Below, piece by piece: positions 1 to 8,393 of a stretch of DNA of 64,000 bases. How positions within the stretch are numbered: position 1 is the first letter of the stretch; each line of letters begins with the position of its first letter. Where the stretch lies: NCBI GenBank assembly GCA_016869595.1, contig VGDT01000004.1:30115-94114 (forward strand), given 5' to 3'. The stretch comes from Alphaproteobacteria bacterium. GTDB lineage: Bacteria > Pseudomonadota > Alphaproteobacteria > Rhizobiales > Beijerinckiaceae. The notes beneath the pieces are model-generated. The model saw only the letters and a program-made list of their open reading frames with translations, searched no databases and was not told the DNA's origin. The translations under genes and the position numbers were made by a program.

Positions 1-1
1 G

Positions 2-457
2 ATCTATGAAAATATCGCCTTCGGCATTCGACTCTACGAGAAACTGTCGCGCGCCGATCTCGATGCGCGGGTCGAAGCGGCCCTGCGCGGCGCCGCCCTT
101 TGGGATGAAGTGAAGGACAAGCTACAGACAAGCGGTCTCGGCCTTTCGGGTGGACAGCAGCAGCGCCTCTGCATTGCGCGCAGCGTGGCGGTGCAGCCGG
201 AAGTCATATTGTTCGACGAGCCTTGTTCCGCCCTTGACCCGATTTCAACGGCGAAAGTCGAGGAACTCATCGACGAACTCACGAATCGCTATACGATCGC
301 GATCGTCACTCACAATATGCAGCAGGCGGTGCGCGTCTCGGATTACACCGCCTTCATGTATCTCGGCGAGCTCGTCGAATTCGGCGGGACCGACGACGTG
401 TTCAACAAGCCGAAGGAAAAACGAACGCTCGACTACATCACGGGCCGTTTTGGCTAA
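2..457 (+). CDS. pstB: Phosphate ABC transporter ATP-binding protein PstB (3' part)
   Basis: This is the C-terminal 151 residues of the ATPase that powers the high-affinity phosphate importer PstSCAB at the inner membrane. The Walker A part lies off the left edge. Visible are the ABC signature LSGGQQQR, the Walker B segment VILFDEP followed by SALDP, and the switch-region TH of IVTHNMQQA. The C-terminal [17 protein letters not shown] ending is typical of PstB. It lies 23 bp upstream of phoU and phoB on the same strand, as in the usual pst-pho operon, so it is probably induced by PhoB under phosphate limitation. Confidence 0.96.
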   Translation: MYENIAFGIRLYEKLSRADLDARVEAALRGAALWDEVKDKLQTSGLGLSGGQQQRLCIARSVAVQPEVILFDEPCSALDPISTAKVEELIDELTNRYTIAIVTHNMQQAVRVSDYTAFMYLGELVEFGGTDDVFNKPKEKRTLDYITGRFG

Positions 458-480
458 GCAGCGATTCAAGGACGGCGCTC

Positions 481-1197
481 ATGAGCGATCATATTGTCAA
501 ATCCTACGACCGGGACCTTGAGGCCCTCGGACGTCGCATCGCCGAAATGGGCGGCGTCGCGGAAAAAATGCTGGCTGAAGCGATGGACGCCTTGTCGACT
601 TTTGATGTCGACCTCGCCCATCGCGTCGTTTCAAGCGATCCGCGGCTCGATGCGCTTCAGCGCGAAATCGAGGAAAACGCCATCCTCACCATCGCCCGCA
701 GGCAACCGCTGGCGGTCGATCTGCGCGAATGCATCGCCGCGATCCGCATCTCCGGCGACATCGAGCGTGTCGGCGACCTCGCCAAGAATATCGCCAAGCG
801 AACCCTCAAGATCGTTTCAGAGGCGCGTGTGCCGCGCGCCATTGTCGGTCTGAAATCGATGCATGAAATCGCCGCAATGCAGCTTAAGGACGCGCTCGAC
901 GCATACGCCTTGCGCGATACCGAACGTGCGCGCGCCGTATGGCAGAACGATTCCGATCTCGATGCGCTGGAGGATTCCGTATTTCGCGATCTCCTCACCT
1001 TCATGATGGAGGACCCGCGTAACATTTCATTCTGCACGCATCTTCTGTTCTGCTCGAAAAATCTCGAGCGGATCGGCGATCACACGACCAATATCTCGGA
1101 GACTGTCGTCTATCTCGTCACCGGCGAGTCGATGCCCACCGAGCGGCCAAAATCGCGCATCCCCGACTTCGGCGTGAAGGACGAGGCGGCGCAATGA
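481..1197 (+). CDS. phoU: Phosphate signalling complex protein PhoU
   Basis: A 238-residue protein of normal PhoU length. PhoU links the Pst transporter to the PhoR kinase and represses Pho signalling when phosphate is plentiful. It has two repeated three-helix units: the first contains ERVGDLAKNIAKR (about residues 98-110) and the second the matching ERIGDHTTNISE (about 196-207), the E-R-x-G-D metal-binding motifs of the family. It starts 23 bp after pstB and its stop overlaps the phoB start as ATGA, so it is probably translationally coupled to phoB. Confidence 0.96.
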   Translation: MSDHIVKSYDRDLEALGRRIAEMGGVAEKMLAEAMDALSTFDVDLAHRVVSSDPRLDALQREIEENAILTIARRQPLAVDLRECIAAIRISGDIERVGDLAKNIAKRTLKIVSEARVPRAIVGLKSMHEIAAMQLKDALDAYALRDTERARAVWQNDSDLDALEDSVFRDLLTFMMEDPRNISFCTHLLFCSKNLERIGDHTTNISETVVYLVTGESMPTERPKSRIPDFGVKDEAAQ

Positions 1198-1940
1198 ATG
1201 AAGTAAATACCGCCATACAGCGCAGCAGCGGGAAGAGCGATCGCGCGCCGCGCATCCTCGTCGTTGAGGACGAGACGTCGCTCGCAACTTTGCTGGTCTA
1301 TAACCTGGAAGCCGAAGGCTATCAGGTCGAGCATGTCGACAACGGTGACGAAGCCGAGCTGCGGCTCGCCGAGTCGCCGCCGGATCTTGTCATCCTCGAC
1401 TGGATGCTTCCGGGCGTTTCGGGACTTGAGATCTGCCGACGCCTGCGCGCCCGCGACAACGCCAAAGACATGCCGGTGATCATGCTCACCGCGCGCGGCG
1501 AGGAAGGCGAGCGCGTGCGCGGGCTCTCAGTCGGCGCCGACGACTATGTCGTCAAGCCATTTTCGACACCAGAGTTGATGGCGCGGGTGCGCGCATTGCT
1601 CCGCCGGGCGCGGCCTGAGCGCGTCGCATCACGGCTGACGCTGGGCGACATTGATCTCGACCGCGACACGCGTCGTGTGCGGCGATCCGGGCGCGAAATA
1701 CACCTCGGGCCGACGGAATTCCGGCTGCTCGAATATTTTATGGAAAAGCCAGGGCGCGTCTTCACGCGCGCGCAGCTGCTTGACAGTGTCTGGGGCATGT
1801 CGGCGGAGATCGACGAACGCACGGTCGACGTCCATGTCGGACGGTTGCGCAAGGCGCTGATCCGCGGCCGCGAGAAGGATCCGATCCGCACTGTGCGCGG
1901 GGCCGGCTATTCCTTTGACGAGACTTTCGGACAGGACTGA
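1194..1940 (+). CDS. phoB: Phosphate regulon response regulator PhoB
   Basis: An OmpR/PhoB-family response regulator of 248 residues. The receiver domain (about residues 19-135) has the acidic pair E25/D26, the phospho-acceptor D69 in ILDWMLPG, T97 in MLTARGEE and K119 of the VVKPF motif. The C-terminal winged helix (about 145-245) ends with VRGAGYSF. The WMLPG and TARGEE strings match PhoB rather than other OmpR members. The first 18 residues are an extra tail compared with E. coli PhoB. It overlaps phoU by ATGA. It activates pst-pho genes when phosphorylated by PhoR, whose gene is not in the window. Confidence 0.95.
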   Translation: MNEVNTAIQRSSGKSDRAPRILVVEDETSLATLLVYNLEAEGYQVEHVDNGDEAELRLAESPPDLVILDWMLPGVSGLEICRRLRARDNAKDMPVIMLTARGEEGERVRGLSVGADDYVVKPFSTPELMARVRALLRRARPERVASRLTLGDIDLDRDTRRVRRSGREIHLGPTEFRLLEYFMEKPGRVFTRAQLLDSVWGMSAEIDERTVDVHVGRLRKALIRGREKDPIRTVRGAGYSFDETFGQD

Positions 1941-1957
1941 CCGGACCGCCGCGGCGG

Positions 1958-2476
1958 TTACGCGTAGCGCTGCGTCCTCAGCTGATCGCGCGCGCGGCGA
2001 CGATCATGCGCAGGCTGATAAGCGACGCGCGCGTGATAGGCGCAGTAGGGGCCGCCGCCGACCGTCGACTTGCCGCCGCAGAAGCGGAATTCCGGCGACG
2101 TCGGATCGCCCATCGGCCACCGGCACATGGATTCACGCAGCTCCATGAGCGTCACGCGTTCCGAGATCGGGATGACCACTTCTTCTTCCGGCGCAAGCCG
2201 CGGCGACGCGAGCGCATGAGGCGCGAAAGCGAGCGCCAGATTGCCATGCGAAGAGACTCCGTTCATGCGCGGCTGAATCTGGCGAGGCGCCTTGGCGACG
2301 CGCGGACGCTGCGCGCTCACCGTTTTGGCGCGCTCGGCAAGCCCCAAACGGTGGATCTTGCCGATCACGGCGTTGCGGGTGATGCCGGGTCCGAGTTCAG
2401 CCGCCACTTGGCTAGCGCTCAGGCCGTCGCTCCAAAGCTTGCGGAGCAGTTCGACGCGTTCGTCGGTCCATGACAT
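1958..2476 (-). CDS. gcrA: GcrA cell cycle regulator
   Basis: A 172-residue member of the GcrA family, a sigma70-associated activator restricted to Alphaproteobacteria that works at promoters carrying CcrM-methylated GANTC sites. The N-terminal helix-turn-helix begins MSWTDERVELLRKLW and continues with SASQVAAELG and NAVIGKIHRLGL. After a variable basic linker comes the conserved C-terminal region with CRWPMGDP, FRFCGG and YCAYHARVAYQP. It converges on phoB with a 17-bp gap and is divergent from the argD leader. Three GANTC sites lie in its upstream region. Confidence 0.95.
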   Translation of the reverse strand: MSWTDERVELLRKLWSDGLSASQVAAELGPGITRNAVIGKIHRLGLAERAKTVSAQRPRVAKAPRQIQPRMNGVSSHGNLALAFAPHALASPRLAPEEEVVIPISERVTLMELRESMCRWPMGDPTSPEFRFCGGKSTVGGGPYCAYHARVAYQPAHDRRRARDQLRTQRYA

Positions 2477-2633
2477 TAGGCTTCTCCATTCTTTCGGGTC
2501 GAGCGCGGGTCAGGGTTTCTTCCGACCGCAGCGCTGGCCTGAAGCCCAGCAGCGATGTGACGCGCATCAACACTCGAGAGAACGCGCCCCAACAAACGAC
2601 GCGGGCGCCGACTAGAAACTCACTATTTACTTT

Positions 2634-2713
2634 GAATCACGCGCGAGTCGCGCTGGCAAGCGCGCACTGGCGTTCTCAACAGCCTTTGGCTGAGAATGTT
2701 GTCCGTAGGACTC
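2634..2713. promoter_or_regulatory. Cluster of three GANTC (CcrM) methylation sites
   Basis: GAATC (2634-2638), GAGTC (2645-2649) and GACTC (2709-2713) lie within 80 bp in the divergent gap between gcrA and the argD leader. GANTC is the CcrM target, and GcrA activates promoters that carry it. The density is above chance for a site expected about once per 256 bp. It may allow replication-timed control of gcrA or of the RNA upstream of argD; that role is inferred. Confidence 0.5.
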
Positions 2714-2727
2714 ACTTTGTTCTATGC
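2699..2727 (+). promoter_or_regulatory. Candidate sigma70-type promoter upstream of argD leader RNA
   Basis: A TTGTCC -35 box (2699-2704), a 17-bp spacer and a CTATGC -10 box (2722-2727) resemble alphaproteobacterial housekeeping promoters. The predicted start is near 2734. It overlaps the third GANTC site. Confidence 0.45.
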
Positions 2728-2733
2728 ACGCCA

Positions 2734-2838
2734 GCCTCGAACGCCCAAGGAACGCGGGCTTCATGGATTTGACCGCGGGGGGCGAGGCGCTTAAAATCCC
2801 GTCAGATGCCGCCCTCAAAAGGGCGGCGCTTTGTTTTT
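2734..2838 (+). ncRNA. Putative structured small RNA or leader RNA upstream of argD
   Basis: About 105 nt follow the candidate promoter. GCCTCG (2734-2739) pairs with CGAGGC (2783-2788), enclosing CGCGG (2753-2757) with CCGCG (2773-2777). A strong terminator hairpin follows at 2808-2827 with a T-rich tail to 2838. I could not match it to a known RNA family. It could be an independent sRNA or a terminator-controlled leader for argD, which begins about 40 nt further on. Confidence 0.45.
2808..2838 (+). terminator. Rho-independent terminator before argD
   Basis: A perfect 8-bp GC-rich stem, GCCGCCCT (2808-2815) and AGGGCGGC (2820-2827) with a CAAA loop, is followed by a T-rich tract (2830-2838). 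It lies between the candidate promoter and the argD start, so it either ends a separate small RNA or acts as an attenuator. Confidence 0.75.
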
Positions 2839-2879
2839 CGAGCTTCCAAAACCACCGACGGGAGCATGGAGCAGGGCTT

Positions 2880-4076
2880 TTGACGTCAGCGCTTTATCCG
2901 ACCTATCCGCGCGCCGATCTCGCGTTCAAACATGGCGAAGGCGCGTGGCTGACTGCGGAAAACGGCGACCGCTATCTCGACTTCAGCGCGGGCGTCGCCG
3001 TGCTGTCGCTCGGCCATAATCATCCGCATCTCGTCGAAACTCTAAAGCGCGCGGCCGAAGCGCCCTGGCACGTTTCGAATCTTTTCCGCATCCCGCAGGC
3101 CGAGCGTCTCGCGCAGCGGCTCTGCGAGGCGACATTCGCCGAGCTCGTTTTTTTTACCAACTCCGGCGCGGAAGCGGTGGAATGCGCGATCAAGACCGCG
3201 CGCAAGTTTCACGCAGTCAACGGCAGGCCGGAACGCTATCGCCTGATCACTTTTGAGGGCGCTTTCCACGGCCGCACGCTCGCGACGATCGCCGCCGGCG
3301 GCAACGCCAAATATCTTGAAGGCTTTGGGCCGCCCATCGATGGCTTCGATCAGGTTCCCTTCGGAGATTACGACGCCGTCGAGGCGGCGATCACGCAAGA
3401 AACGGCGGGCGTGCTGCTCGAACCCATTCAGGGAGAGGGCGGCCTGCGCGTCTTTGCGCCCTCCTTCCTCACGCGGCTGCGGGCGCTTTGCGATGCGCGC
3501 GGGCTGTTGCTCGTTCTTGACGAAGTGCAATGCGGCGTTGGCCGCACCGGCAAGTTTCTCGCCTGCGAACATGCCGGCGTCGCGCCTGATATTGCGGCGC
3601 TCGCCAAAGGGCTTGGCGGCGGCTTTCCGCTCGGCGCTTGCCTTGCGACGCGTGAGGCGGCCAAAGGCATGACGCTCGGCGCGCATGGCTCGACGTTCGG
3701 CGGCAACCCTCTGGCGACGGCGGTTGGCGGCGCCGTTCTCGACGTCGTGCTCGAGGATGGCTTCATGGCGCGCGTCGCGCGACTCGGCGCGTTGCTGCGT
3801 CAGCGGCTTGCTGAACTCGAGGACCGCTATCCATCGCTCATCGAAGAGATTCGCGGCGAGGGTCTGATGTTCGGCCTCAAGACGAAGATCCCGAACGCCG
3901 ACTTCGCCGCCGCTGCGCGCGCCGAAGGCCTGTTGACTGTGCTCGCCGGCGACAATGTCGTGCGCTTGCTGCCGCCGCTCATCGTCGATGAGAGCGACAT
4001 CGCGGCGGCGACTTCCCGCCTAGCCGCCGCCTGCGCCAGGCTCGCCGCGCCCGCAGAAAAGCTCGGAGCCGCGTGA
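2880..4076 (+). CDS. argD: Acetylornithine aminotransferase ArgD
   Basis: A PLP-dependent class III aminotransferase that converts N-acetylglutamate semialdehyde to N-acetylornithine in arginine synthesis. Visible are the N-terminal [15 protein letters not shown], the phosphate-binding [15 protein letters not shown], the cofactor-aspartate motif [12 protein letters not shown], and the PLP-lysine region [15 protein letters not shown] chose TTG at 2880, preceded by GGAGCAGG, because it gives the usual 398 residues. The in-frame ATG at 2724 would overlap the -10 box and read through the terminator. It shares one base with argF (TGATG), so the pair is likely coupled. Confidence 0.93.
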   Translation: MTSALYPTYPRADLAFKHGEGAWLTAENGDRYLDFSAGVAVLSLGHNHPHLVETLKRAAEAPWHVSNLFRIPQAERLAQRLCEATFAELVFFTNSGAEAVECAIKTARKFHAVNGRPERYRLITFEGAFHGRTLATIAAGGNAKYLEGFGPPIDGFDQVPFGDYDAVEAAITQETAGVLLEPIQGEGGLRVFAPSFLTRLRALCDARGLLLVLDEVQCGVGRTGKFLACEHAGVAPDIAALAKGLGGGFPLGACLATREAAKGMTLGAHGSTFGGNPLATAVGGAVLDVVLEDGFMARVARLGALLRQRLAELEDRYPSLIEEIRGEGLMFGLKTKIPNADFAAAARAEGLLTVLAGDNVVRLLPPLIVDESDIAAATSRLAAACARLAAPAEKLGAA

Positions 4077-5020
4077 TGACCGCCCATTCGTTGACGCGGC
4101 CGCGCAGCTTTCTCGATCTCGCCGATCACTCCGGCGAAGAGCTGCGCCGCATTCTCGATCTCGCCAAATCGCTCAAGGCGCGGCGCGTGAGAGGCGCGGA
4201 GCCGACGGAACGGCCGCTGGCCGGCAAATATCTCGGCATGGTGTTCGACAAGCCGTCGACCCGCACGCGCGTCTCCTTTGACATCGCGATGCGCGAGCTC
4301 GGCGGCGAGACGATCATGCTGACGGGCGCCGAAATGCAGCTTGGCCGTGGCGAGACCATCGCCGACACGGCGCGCGTGCTCTCGCGTTTCCTCGACGCGG
4401 TCATGGTGCGAATTCTCTCGCACCCCGATCTCATGGAGCTGGCGCGTTTCGGCAATCTGCCGGTCATCAACGGGCTGACCAAGCAGTCGCATCCCTGCCA
4501 GGTGATGGCGGACGTTTTGACTTTCGAGGAACATCTCGGCCCGATCGAAGGGCGCACGGTAGCCTGGAGCGGCGACGCCAATAATGTGCTCACCAGCTTG
4601 GTGCACGCCGCAGGCCGCCTGGGCTTTACGATCAATGTGGCGACTCCAGAGGATTTCGCGCCCTCGGAAGCGCTTGTCAGCTGGGCGAAAGCCAATGGCG
4701 CGAAGATGAATATGACGCGCGACGCTTATGAGGCGGTGGCGGGCGCCGACGCCGTGATTACGGATTGCTGGGTGTCGATGGGCGATGCGGACGAGGAGCA
4801 GCGCCGGGCGGCGCTCGCGCCATATCAGGTCGACTCGAAACTGATGCGCGCGGCCGCGAAGCACGCGATCTTCATGCATTGTCTGCCGGCGCATCGCGGC
4901 GAGGAGGTCGCCGCCGAAGTGATCGACGGGCCGCAGTCGGTCGTCTTTGACGAAGCCGAGAACCGCCTTCACGCCCAGAAGGGCGTGCTCTGCTGGTGTC
5001 TCGCGCCGGGCCAGGTCTGA
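4076..5020 (+). CDS. argF: Ornithine carbamoyltransferase ArgF
   Basis: A 314-residue cytoplasmic enzyme that forms citrulline from ornithine and carbamoyl phosphate. The carbamoyl-phosphate motif STRTR sits in [11 protein letters not shown] (about residue 60), followed by HPCQ (about 140), the ornithine-loop SMGD (about 238) and the catalytic [12 protein letters not shown] (about 270-281). The start is ATG at 4076, sharing one base with the argD stop; a GTG one codon upstream is also possible. Its stop likewise overlaps the hslO ATG, so argD, argF and hslO form one coupled operon. Confidence 0.96.
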   Translation: MTAHSLTRPRSFLDLADHSGEELRRILDLAKSLKARRVRGAEPTERPLAGKYLGMVFDKPSTRTRVSFDIAMRELGGETIMLTGAEMQLGRGETIADTARVLSRFLDAVMVRILSHPDLMELARFGNLPVINGLTKQSHPCQVMADVLTFEEHLGPIEGRTVAWSGDANNVLTSLVHAAGRLGFTINVATPEDFAPSEALVSWAKANGAKMNMTRDAYEAVAGADAVITDCWVSMGDADEEQRRAALAPYQVDSKLMRAAAKHAIFMHCLPAHRGEEVAAEVIDGPQSVVFDEAENRLHAQKGVLCWCLAPGQV

Positions 5021-5988
5021 TGCCGCGAGGCGGGGACCCGGCGCCAAGCCGGCCAGTCGCGCTCCATTCCGAAGATGACCGGGTTCTACCCTTCGCGGTC
5101 GAAGCGCTCGACCTCAGGGGCCGAGTCGTGCGCCTTGGGCCCACGGTCAATTCTATCCTGAGCCACTACGCCTATCCGCCGCAGGTCGCGCGACTGCTCG
5201 GCGAAGCGGTGGCGCTCGCCGCGCTGCTTGGCTCGATCCTCGAATCTCACGGCCGTTTTCAGCTGCAAACGCGCAGCGACGGTCCGGTCGATATGCTTGT
5301 CGTCGACTATGACGCGCCGGGGAAACTACGCGGCTTCGCGCGTTTCGACGCTGACCAGGTCGCTGAAATGCGCGATGCTTCGCCGGCGGCGCTGTTTGGA
5401 CGCGGTCACCTTGCACTCACGATCGAACGTGAGGAAGACGCTGCGCGCTATCAGGGCGTCGTGCCGCTCGAGGGCGAAAGCCTCGCCGAGGCGGCGCATA
5501 TCTATTTCAGGCAATCGGAGCAGATTCCGTCTTTCGTTAGGCTCGCCGTCGCGGAAATCGTTACGCCGCAGGGCTGGAGTTGGCGCGCCGGCGGACTGCT
5601 CCTGCAATATCTGCCGCCCGGCGGCGCGCGCGCGCGCGATCTTCATCCGGGCGACGCGCCCGAGGGCGTGGGGGAGCTTTTAGAAGAAAATGATCATTGG
5701 ACCGAGGGCCAGGCGCTCGCCGCCACTCTCGAAGACCACGAGCTCGTCGATCCGGCGCTTTCGGGCGAACGCCTGCTCTATCGGCTCTTCCATGAGCGCG
5801 GAGTCAAAGTTTTCGCTGAACGCACGGTCGAGGAATTCTGCCGCTGCTCGCGCGAGCGCATCGACAAGCTCTTGAAGAGCTTCTCCCCGCAAGAGCGACG
5901 CGACATGATCGGCGATGACGGCCGCATCGGGGTCACCTGCGAATTCTGCGGCACGCTGCGCAGCTTCGACCCCGCCGATTTCGACTGA
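5020..5988 (+). CDS. hslO: Redox-regulated holdase chaperone Hsp33
   Basis: A 322-residue cytosolic chaperone activated by oxidation and unfolding. The N-terminal substrate-binding fold is followed by a linker and a C-terminal zinc switch made of CRCS (CxC) and CEFC (CxxC) near the end of the protein; oxidation of these four cysteines releases zinc. The start ATG at 5020 overlaps the argF stop (TGATG). The placement after argF recurs in many Rhizobiales. Confidence 0.94.
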   Translation: MPRGGDPAPSRPVALHSEDDRVLPFAVEALDLRGRVVRLGPTVNSILSHYAYPPQVARLLGEAVALAALLGSILESHGRFQLQTRSDGPVDMLVVDYDAPGKLRGFARFDADQVAEMRDASPAALFGRGHLALTIEREEDAARYQGVVPLEGESLAEAAHIYFRQSEQIPSFVRLAVAEIVTPQGWSWRAGGLLLQYLPPGGARARDLHPGDAPEGVGELLEENDHWTEGQALAATLEDHELVDPALSGERLLYRLFHERGVKVFAERTVEEFCRCSRERIDKLLKSFSPQERRDMIGDDGRIGVTCEFCGTLRSFDPADFD

Positions 5989-6006
5989 TCAGCGCTGAGC
6001 AAGGCA

Positions 6007-6714
6007 ATGTCCGCTGAATTCATTTTTCCCCCGCCGCCTTGCCCAAGCGTCGCTATCGCGCAAGACGCGCGGCGGTTCCCCGTGCGGCGGATATTCTGCA
6101 TCGCGCTGAATTACGCCGCGCACGCCCGCGAGATGGGAAAGGAGCCGGCCAAGGACGCAAGCGCGGAGCCGCCTTTCTTCTTCACCAAGCCTGCCGACGC
6201 CGTCGTCGATAGCGGCGCGACGATTCCCTATCCGACGCTGACAAACGATCTTCACCACGAGATCGAACTGGTCGCGGCGCTGGGCCGTGGGGGCTCAGAT
6301 ATTCCCGTCGCTCGGGCGCTCGACTGCGTCTTTGGCTATGCCACGGGCATTGATCTGACGCGGCGCGATCTGCAAGCGGCGGCGCGCAACGCCGGCCGCC
6401 CGTGGGACATGTCGAAAGGCTTCGATCATTCCGCGCCGATCGGCGCGATCCGCCCCGTTGCGGAGATTGGCCACCCGACCCGAGGGCGCATCTCGCTTTC
6501 CGTCAACGGCGTCCTTCGCCAGGCCGGCGATCTTAACGATCTCATCTGGAGCGTTCCCCAAATCATCGCGGCGCTTTCGCGCAATGTCGCGCTCGCGCCC
6601 GGCGATCTCATCTTCACTGGCACGCCTTCGGGCGTCGGACCGCTTCTCCCCGGCGACCTGGTCGAAGGCGAGGTCGAGCATGTCGGCTCCGTGGCCGTAA
6701 GCATCGAAAAATAG
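6007..6714 (+). CDS. Fumarylacetoacetate hydrolase family protein
   Basis: A 235-residue FAH-domain enzyme. Recognisable are the N-terminal IFCIALNYAAHAREMG, FFFTKPADAVVD, the metal-ligand segment HHEIELVAALGRGG, the VFGYATGIDLTRRDLQ strand, and the C-terminal GDLIFTGTPSGVGPLLPGD. Members hydrolyse or decarboxylate acylpyruvates and similar beta-diketo acids. The substrate cannot be assigned, though the short length and motifs fit acylpyruvase-like or oxaloacetate-decarboxylase-like members. It lies 18 bp after hslO and could be the last gene of that operon. Confidence 0.88.
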   Translation: MSAEFIFPPPPCPSVAIAQDARRFPVRRIFCIALNYAAHAREMGKEPAKDASAEPPFFFTKPADAVVDSGATIPYPTLTNDLHHEIELVAALGRGGSDIPVARALDCVFGYATGIDLTRRDLQAAARNAGRPWDMSKGFDHSAPIGAIRPVAEIGHPTRGRISLSVNGVLRQAGDLNDLIWSVPQIIAALSRNVALAPGDLIFTGTPSGVGPLLPGDLVEGEVEHVGSVAVSIEK

Positions 6715-6832
6715 GGCAGGTTGCGCCGGGCCGGCAAACCCGGCTATTTGCAGAAGCGTGAAACGCCTTCGCGCGATCTTTCGCAACCGTCGCTGCGCCT
6801 CTGCCGAGCCGTCGGCGCGCGAGGCTCTGGAC

Positions 6833-8329
6833 ATGCCGGTCAATCTCGACCCTGAAAACTGGGACGAATTTCGCGCCGAGAGCCATCGCGCCCTCGACAT
6901 GATGCTCGACTATCTGCGCGCGATCCGCGAACGCCCGGTGTGGACCGAGCCGAGCGAAGAGGCGCGGGCGCGCTTCAAACGCGCCCTTCCTCAAGAGGGA
7001 CGTGACCTGTCCGCCGTGCTCGAGGATTTCGATCGCTATATCAAGCCGTTCGCGACCGGCAACACCCACCCGATGTTCATGGGCTGGGCGCAGGGCGCGG
7101 GTACGCCGGCCGGCATGGTCGCGGAAATGCTCGCCGCCGGCATGAATTCAAACTGCGGCGGACGCAATCACATCGCGATCGACGTCGAGCGCCAGATCGC
7201 CGCCTGGATGGCCGAGGCCTTCGGCTTTCCGGCGGACGCGAGCGGCATTTTCGTCACCGGCACGTCGATCGCCAACTTCCTTTGCCTGCTCGTCGCGCGC
7301 GACCAGGCCTATGGCGATAAGGACGTGCGGCTCAACGGTCTTTGCGCGCAATCGGGCCAGCTTATCGCCTATGCGTCGCGCGAAGCCCATAATTGCGTGC
7401 GCCAAGCGATGGAGCTCGCCGGACTCGGCGCAAGGCATCTGCGCCTCATTCCCTCTGACGAGCGCCGAGCGATGAAGATCGCCGATCTTCGCCACGCCAT
7501 CGCCGCCGACCGCGCGGCGGGTTTCAGGCCGTTCTTGATCGTCGGCACGGCGGGAACGGTCGACACCGGCGCGATCGATCGTCTCGACCGGCTCGCGGAT
7601 ATCGCGCATAGCGAGGACATGTGGTTTCACGTCGACGGCGCTTTTGGCGCGTTGGCCGCGCTCTCGCCGACGCTCAAGCCATTGGTCAAGGGACTCGAGC
7701 GCGCTGACAGCATCGCCTTCGATTTCCATAAATGGCTACATGTCCCCTATGACGCAGGCTTCTTTCTGGTGCGCGACAAGGACGCCCATAAGCGCGCTTT
7801 CGCCGCCAACGCCGCCTATCTGTCTCGCGCGCCGCGCGGCCTCGCGGCCGGCGATTCCTGGCCCTGCGATCTCGGCCCAGACCTTTCGCGCGGATTTCGC
7901 GCGCTCAAAACCTGGTTCACCATCGAAACCTTCGGCGCCAAGCGTCTTGGCCAATGCATTGAGCAGACCTGCCGCATGGCGAAGCGTCTCGAGGCGTGGA
8001 TCGCACAATCGGACGCTTTCGTGCTGCGCGCGCCGGTGACGCTCAATATCGTCTGCTTCGGCGTCAAAGACGATGAGGATGGGTCGCTCGCGCGCGAAAT
8101 CGTCATGGAGCTGCATGAGCGCGGCGAAGCGGCGCCGTCGCTGACCATCCTCGATGGCGTTCCGGCGATCCGCGCCGCCATCATCAACCATCGGACCGAG
8201 GCGCGCGATATCGACGCCTTTACTGAGTTTCTGAACGCGGCGCTCAGGCGCGCGCGTAAGGAGCCGCATGATTTCGGCGCCCTCGTCGAGCCGCACGGGC
8301 CGGGCAAGACCCGGCTATCCGAGGATTGA
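6833..8329 (+). CDS. PLP-dependent group II amino acid decarboxylase
   Basis: A 498-residue fold-type I decarboxylase related to aromatic-L-amino-acid and tyrosine decarboxylases. Motifs in order: GNTHPMFMGWAQGAGTP near the substrate site, FVTGTSIANFLCL, the cofactor aspartate in WFHVDGAFGA, and the PLP lysine in FDFHKWLHVPYDAGF. The substrate is not determined; an aromatic amino acid is the family default. I placed the start at ATG 6833, where family similarity begins; an upstream GTG at 6758 would add 25 basic residues. No transporter or pathway partner lies beside it. Confidence 0.88.
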   Translation: MPVNLDPENWDEFRAESHRALDMMLDYLRAIRERPVWTEPSEEARARFKRALPQEGRDLSAVLEDFDRYIKPFATGNTHPMFMGWAQGAGTPAGMVAEMLAAGMNSNCGGRNHIAIDVERQIAAWMAEAFGFPADASGIFVTGTSIANFLCLLVARDQAYGDKDVRLNGLCAQSGQLIAYASREAHNCVRQAMELAGLGARHLRLIPSDERRAMKIADLRHAIAADRAAGFRPFLIVGTAGTVDTGAIDRLDRLADIAHSEDMWFHVDGAFGALAALSPTLKPLVKGLERADSIAFDFHKWLHVPYDAGFFLVRDKDAHKRAFAANAAYLSRAPRGLAAGDSWPCDLGPDLSRGFRALKTWFTIETFGAKRLGQCIEQTCRMAKRLEAWIAQSDAFVLRAPVTLNIVCFGVKDDEDGSLAREIVMELHERGEAAPSLTILDGVPAIRAAIINHRTEARDIDAFTEFLNAALRRARKEPHDFGALVEPHGPGKTRLSED

Positions 8330-8393
8330 CGCCGCGCTATCGTAAGCCTGTGATCTTTTGATCGGTTTTTTACGTCTTCCGGTGAGCGCAGCC

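Noticed and set aside
2655..2838. Identification of the argD leader as 6S RNA, including a longer stem CTGGCGT (2668-2674) with ACGCCAG (2728-2734).
   Set aside because: The stem overlaps the promoter and I could not confirm the 6S bulge consensus; the family assignment would be a guess.
2724..2879. ATG at 2724 as the argD start (450-residue product).
   Set aside because: The ATG lies inside the candidate -10 box, the added 52 residues resemble no ArgD N-terminus, and the frame would run through a terminator hairpin. TTG at 2880 has GGAG upstream and gives the family length.
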